Below are positions 60,326 to 64,000 of a stretch of 64,000 bases of DNA, piece by piece. Numbering within the stretch: the first letter of the stretch is position 1; the number at the start of each line of letters is the position of its first letter. Below the pieces are notes generated by a model, which was given only the letters and a program-made list of their open reading frames with translations, had not been told where the DNA came from and ran no database searches. Source of the stretch: Prauserella cavernicola (GTDB taxonomy: Bacteria; Actinomycetota; Actinomycetes; Mycobacteriales; Pseudonocardiaceae); contig NZ_JAENJH010000003.1 of NCBI RefSeq assembly GCF_016595675.1, forward strand, positions 806,001 through 870,000. The letters run 5' to 3'. The translations under genes and the position numbers were made by a program.

Positions 60326-62296
60326 TCACGGCACGATCGTGAGACTGATGGCGGTTCCCCGTGGCACGAGTGATCCCGGTGCGGGATCCTGCTGGAGCAC
60401 GAAACTGAACGAGCCCCTGCCCCCGGCGTCACCGGCCGACAACCCGGCCTCGGACAGGATCTGCGCCGCTTCCTCGGCCGAGCGGCCGATCACCGCGGGC
60501 ACCGCGACGGCGTTGGACACGAACACACCGACGCGGTTGCCCTCCTCGATCGTCGCGCCCTCGGCGGGGTCGGTGCGCGTGACCTGTCCGGCAGGCACGT
60601 CCGCGGAGAACTCCTCGCCGGCGTCGTACGGCTCGAACCCGGCCGTGGTCAGCGTCTGGAACGCCTGGTCCCTGGTCATGCCCACCACCGAGGGCACCGG
60701 GGTGGGCGGCGGTCCCTTCGACACCACGATCGTCACGGCGTCGCCGAGGTTGGCCTGGCTGCCGGGCTGTGGCGCCACTGAGATCACCGCGCCCTCCGCT
60801 ACGTCCGCGCTGAACTGGTCACCCGCCTCGTCCCGTTTCGGTTCGAGCTGCACGCCACGAATCGCCTGTTCGGCCTGCTCCACCGTGGATCCCGCCGGGA
60901 TGTCGGGCACCACCGGCCTGCCCAGCGACAGCACCACCGTGACCTCGTCGCCCTGCAGCGCCCGGGAACCCTGTTCGGGGTCGCTGCGGATCACGGTCCC
61001 GCTCGGCACGCTGTTGTGCCGCTCCTCGGTGAACCGCGGCGTGAGTTCGGCCCCGCGCAGTACCTGTTCGGCCTTCGCCTGGTCCATCCCGCCGACATTG
61101 GGCACGTCCACGTACCGCCCGCCAGTGAACCACCAGACGCCCGCGCCGATGCCTCCCGCGACGAGCAGGCCCACCAGCACCCACAGCGCCACCCAGAGGC
61201 CGCGTCGCCGGGGGCGCTGCTGGTCCTCCTGCGGGGCCTGCGGCGGCCCCGGCTGCTGGGTGTCGGCGTGCTGCGCCATCCTCGGCAGCGCCTGCGTGCC
61301 CCTCGGCCCGCCCGCCTGGGTGTGCACGGTGACGGCCTGGAACGAGGGCAGTGTCTTCTCGGCGTCCGGCACGTCCTGTTCGGGCGGCGCCGAGGGGACC
61401 GGGACCCCGACGGTGGGGATCCCCAGCTGCGTGCGCACCTGCGTGAGCTCCGCGAGGAACGCGCCCGCGTCGGCGGGCCGCGCCTCGGGGTCGCGACGGG
61501 TGGCCCGCAGGACGAGGTCGTCGAGCGAGGGCGGCAGGTCGGCCCTGGACTGGCTGGGAGCGGGCACGTCGTCGTTCACGTGCCGGTAGGCCACCGACAG
61601 CGCCGTGTCGGCGGTGTAGGGCACGCGCCCGGTGAGCATCTCGTACAGCAGGATCCCGGCCGAGTACACGTCGCCGCGTTCGCTCGCCGAGCCGTTGGTG
61701 ACCTGCTCGGGGGAGAGGTAGGCGACGGTGCCGAGGATGACGCTCGTGCTCGTGGTCCCGGCGCTCGCGACAGCCCTGACCAGCCCGAAGTCGCCGACCT
61801 TCACCACGCCCGCTCCGCTGGTGCCGCTGCGGCCGATGAGGACGTTCTCGGGCTTGACGTCGCGGTGCACGAGCCCTGCCGTGTGGGCCGCGGCCAGCGC
61901 CGAGAGCACGTGCTCGATGATCGTGAGCGCGAGCGGTACGTCGAGTGCGCCGCGCTGGTCGAGCAGATCGCGCAGCGTGCCGCCGTCGACGAGCTCCATC
62001 ACCAGGAACGCGCGCCGGTCCTCCGTGCCCGCCGGAGTGTCGAAGCCCTGGTCGTGCACCGCGACGACGTGCGAGTGGTGCAGTCGCGCCGCCGACCTGG
62101 CTTCGCGCTCGAACCGGTCCACGAACGTGCGGTCGTCGGCGAAGCGGGAGTCCATGATCTTGATGGCGACGGGCCGGTCCAGTCGCGTGTCGACACCGCG
62201 ATACACCGAGGACATCCCACCTCTGGCCAGCAACCCGTCGACGCGGTATCGCCGATCGAGCAGCCTGCCGACAAGGCCGGTTTCCGTGCGTGTCAC
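60326..62296 (-). CDS. pknL: Ser/Thr protein kinase PknL with four PASTA domains
   Basis: This 656-aa kinase has a Hanks-type domain (ATP lysine K46, HRD aspartate D146, DFG D169, activation loop with several Thr/Ser near 178-190), a juxtamembrane linker, one transmembrane helix (about 367-390) and four extracellular PASTA repeats (about 394-656). PASTA units bind peptidoglycan fragments, so it is likely a cell-wall sensor. It is called PknL because the next gene, divergent, encodes the Rv2175c-type protein, the known PknL substrate in M. tuberculosis, and aroG is nearby. M. tuberculosis PknL itself has no PASTA region. GTG 62296. Confidence 0.9.
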   Translation of the reverse strand: MTRTETGLVGRLLDRRYRVDGLLARGGMSSVYRGVDTRLDRPVAIKIMDSRFADDRTFVDRFEREARSAARLHHSHVVAVHDQGFDTPAGTEDRRAFLVMELVDGGTLRDLLDQRGALDVPLALTIIEHVLSALAAAHTAGLVHRDVKPENVLIGRSGTSGAGVVKVGDFGLVRAVASAGTTSTSVILGTVAYLSPEQVTNGSASERGDVYSAGILLYEMLTGRVPYTADTALSVAYRHVNDDVPAPSQSRADLPPSLDDLVLRATRRDPEARPADAGAFLAELTQVRTQLGIPTVGVPVPSAPPEQDVPDAEKTLPSFQAVTVHTQAGGPRGTQALPRMAQHADTQQPGPPQAPQEDQQRPRRRGLWVALWVLVGLLVAGGIGAGVWWFTGGRYVDVPNVGGMDQAKAEQVLRGAELTPRFTEERHNSVPSGTVIRSDPEQGSRALQGDEVTVVLSLGRPVVPDIPAGSTVEQAEQAIRGVQLEPKRDEAGDQFSADVAEGAVISVAPQPGSQANLGDAVTIVVSKGPPPTPVPSVVGMTRDQAFQTLTTAGFEPYDAGEEFSADVPAGQVTRTDPAEGATIEEGNRVGVFVSNAVAVPAVIGRSAEEAAQILSEAGLSAGDAGGRGSFSFVLQQDPAPGSLVPRGTAISLTIVP

Positions 62297-62403
62297 AGCG
62301 CTGAATCCTACGGTCGGTGGCGTGTGCCCTCCCTACGGTGCCCCCGTTACGCCATTAGATTGGTCCTGCTCGGCCGCGACGGGAATGTGGCAAGGTAGTA
62401 CCC

Positions 62404-62772
62404 GTGAGTGCGATCCCTATCGCTGACGACGTGCTCGATGCCGAAGTGGCGGTGCTCCCGGTTGCGGAGGTCGCGGACTCGCTCGGGCTGTCTACGAACA
62501 AGGTGCGGCAGTTGTTGCGGGACGGTCAGTTGATCGCCGTGCGCAGATCCGGTGACCTTTTCGTCCCAGCGGACTTCCTCGGTAAGGACGGCGTGATCAA
62601 GGGTTTGGCGGGCACCATCACGGTGCTCTCGGACGCGGGGTTCACCCGCACCGAGATGCTGCGGTGGCTCTTCTCGGAGGACGAGTCGCTGCCGGGCACC
62701 ACGCCCATCAACGCGTTGCGCACCAGCCACGGCACCGAGGTCAAGCGGCGCGCGCAGGCGATGGCGTTCTGA
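62404..62772 (+). CDS. Rv2175c-family DNA-binding protein
   Basis: This 122-aa protein has a winged HTH (VAEVADSLGLSTNKVRQLLR, about residues 20-40) and the C-terminal segment GTITVLSDAGFTRTEMLRWLF typical of the Rv2175c family. In M. tuberculosis PknL phosphorylates the N-terminal Thr of this protein and blocks DNA binding. Here the N-terminus has no Thr in the first 20 residues, so the control may differ. GTG 62404. Divergent from pknL; 3' end overlaps the MFS gene by 32 bp. Confidence 0.88.
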   Translation: MSAIPIADDVLDAEVAVLPVAEVADSLGLSTNKVRQLLRDGQLIAVRRSGDLFVPADFLGKDGVIKGLAGTITVLSDAGFTRTEMLRWLFSEDESLPGTTPINALRTSHGTEVKRRAQAMAF

Positions 62773-63940
62773 CGCGCACGGCCAGATAGGTCAGCGCGGC
62801 GAGCGCCTCGAACCCGGCCGCGGCCAGCAGGCACGCGGTGGGTGAGTACGCCGCGAGCGGGCCCGCGAGCGCGGAGCCCAGTGCCATGGCGGTGATCTTG
62901 AGGCTCGCGCCGGTGGTGAAGATCTGTGCGCGCAGGTGCTCGGGTGCCTCGCGGTGCCGGATCGCGAACAGCGCCGTCAGCTGAGGGCCTTCGCCGAGCC
63001 CGGTGAGCGCCAGGGCGGCGACGGTGAGCGCGGGCGAGCCGGTCAGCGCCGCCGTCACCGTGCCCGCTCCCAGCAGCACGGTGCTCGCGAGCACGATCCG
63101 GTCCGGCGGGTTCAGCAGCGCGGGCCAGCGTGCCAGCGCCGTGTTGGCGAGCAGTCCCGCTGCGGCCATCGCGGCGAGCAGGAGCGCGCCGAGCCCGGCG
63201 TCGCCGAGGCGTTGCTCGCCCAGCAGCGGGCACGCCACCAGCAGCATGCCGAAGCCCGCGAACGACACCACCGAGGTCGCCGTGGCCCGCAGCAGCGACC
63301 GGGCCGCGCCGATCGCGCGGATGCCCGCGAGGAGGTCGCGGTGCGGCGCGCAGTGCCGTGCCGGGTCGTGCGATGCCGGATATTGCCGGGGCAGCGACCA
63401 GGCCACCGGGATCGCTCCGGCGACCAGCCCGATCGCGAGCAGCATCGGCACCGTGGCTCCGTACGCGCCTGCCAGCAGCCCGGCCAGCGCGGGTCCGGCG
63501 AGACTCGCGGCGCCGAACGTCATCGCGTCCAGCCCGGTGGCGCGCGGCAGGATCCCTGGGCCGACGAGGCGGGGCAGCTGTGCGGTCCAGCCGCCGGACA
63601 GGGCGGGACTGAGCAGTCCCGCGACGACGGCGACCGCCACGACCAGCGGAGTCGCGACCGTGCCGGTGCCGGCGAGCACGACGCCGAGGCCGGCCGCGTA
63701 CCCGCCGAGCGCCACCGCCAGCAGAACGCCGGGGCGGTGGCTGCGGTCGAGCACCACGCCCAGCAGCGGGCCGCCCACGGCCGCGGAGATCGTCAGCCCC
63801 GTGAGCAGGGCCGACGCGGTCTCGATCGAGCCGGTCGCCGAGAACCCGAGCACCAGCAGTGCGGGGCCGGACATCTCGTCGCCCGTGCGTGCGGTGGTGG
63901 CCCCCAGCAGATACCGCTGCAGTGCGTAACGGCTTTGCAC
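62741..63940 (-). CDS. MFS transporter
   Basis: This ~399-aa protein has about 12 hydrophobic helices, with GPLLGVVLDRSHRPGVLLA as an MFS loop 2-3 motif and GEGPQLTALFAIRHREAPEHLRAQ between helices 10 and 11, typical of small drug or metabolite exporters. GTG 63940 is preferred; an ATG at 63970 would overlap the start of the divergent gene. Confidence 0.82.
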   Translation of the reverse strand: MQSRYALQRYLLGATTARTGDEMSGPALLVLGFSATGSIETASALLTGLTISAAVGGPLLGVVLDRSHRPGVLLAVALGGYAAGLGVVLAGTGTVATPLVVAVAVVAGLLSPALSGGWTAQLPRLVGPGILPRATGLDAMTFGAASLAGPALAGLLAGAYGATVPMLLAIGLVAGAIPVAWSLPRQYPASHDPARHCAPHRDLLAGIRAIGAARSLLRATATSVVSFAGFGMLLVACPLLGEQRLGDAGLGALLLAAMAAAGLLANTALARWPALLNPPDRIVLASTVLLGAGTVTAALTGSPALTVAALALTGLGEGPQLTALFAIRHREAPEHLRAQIFTTGASLKITAMALGSALAGPLAAYSPTACLLAAAGFEALAALTYLAVRVRTPSPARAA

Positions 63941-63963
63941 TGACAAGACGTTACACTGTGCGC

Positions 63964-64000
63964 ATGGCATTCGATGGCGCCCAGCGAGCCGCCGATCTGG
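63964..64000 (+). CDS. Start of an unidentified gene (3' end outside window)
   Basis: ATG 63964 opens a frame to the window edge (MAFDGAQRAADL). It is divergent from the MFS gene and could be its regulator, but 12 residues do not allow identification. TTACACT about 10 bp upstream could be a -10 element of a leaderless transcript. Confidence 0.35.
   Translation, partial: MAFDGAQRAADL

Overview
The window is chromosomal DNA from a high-GC actinobacterium, most likely a member of the Pseudonocardiaceae (Saccharomonospora/Amycolatopsis/Prauserella type). The reasons are strong GC3 bias, many GTG starts and one probable TTG start, actinobacterial families of unknown function (DUF5302, DUF5313), a PriA-type HisA, a RamB-like regulator next to the glyoxylate genes, and gene orders that match blocks known from Mycobacterium tuberculosis. 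The genus is inference. I saw no tRNA, rRNA, CRISPR array, insertion sequence or prophage.

Layout. 1-3.7 kb: the end of a hexapeptide acyltransferase, a secreted M14 zinc carboxypeptidase, and a tandem array of four small secreted four-cysteine proteins, each with the same ~88-bp leader. 3.7-8.3 kb: RamB-like regulator divergent from isocitrate lyase and malate synthase (glyoxylate shunt). 8.3-10.4 kb: two divergent regulator/target pairs with readable operators (MarR + DUF5313; TetR + DUF1348). 10.4-20.7 kb: a block that parallels Rv3026c-Rv3032: GT4 glucosyltransferase, GH57 enzyme and methyltransferase (methylglucose lipopolysaccharide/alpha-glucan), ETF beta and alpha, and an OlsB-like plus OlsA-like acyltransferase pair. 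A GH2 glycosidase, a 60-aa protein and a DegV protein lie inside it. 20.6-23.6 kb: creatininase-like protein, tryptophan 2,3-dioxygenase, branched-chain amino-acid dehydrogenase, DUF5302. 23.7-28.6 kb: VanW envelope protein, phosphoesterase, PHP-domain protein, MFS transporter. 28.6-42.3 kb: the conserved his-trp-lgt region (hisH, priA, hisF, hisI, trpE, Trp-associated membrane protein, trpC, trpB, trpA, lgt), interrupted by an F420-type protein, an ABC-2 exporter, a GT-C membrane glycosyltransferase, a TetR remnant and an intact TetR. 42.3-44.8 kb: an oxidoreductase pair behind a KstR-like operator, and a DinB protein. 44.8-47.8 kb: btuFCD vitamin B12 importer under a cobalamin riboswitch. 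48-54.2 kb: gltBD glutamate synthase. 54.3-64 kb: LuxR regulator, flavin monooxygenase, class II DAHP synthase, WS/DGAT-like acyltransferase, PASTA kinase PknL, the Rv2175c-type DNA-binding protein, and an MFS transporter.

How the parts connect. Aromatic and histidine biosynthesis dominate the middle: AroG feeds chorismate to TrpE, TrpC/B/A finish tryptophan, and PriA probably supplies both the HisA and the TrpF steps because no trpF is present here. TDO is the opposing catabolic enzyme. GltBD supplies glutamate.

The most unusual structural signal is a dispersed, nearly perfect ~47-55 nt palindrome present five times (8302, 9241, 18878, 54187, 60261). Each copy lies within about 8-20 bp of the 3' end of a gene. 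The arms carry internal symmetry, so each copy can fold as one long hairpin or as three short ones; copy 5 has an extra arm that makes two competing long hairpins. The second notable region is the four-gene secreted-peptide array next to the carboxypeptidase.
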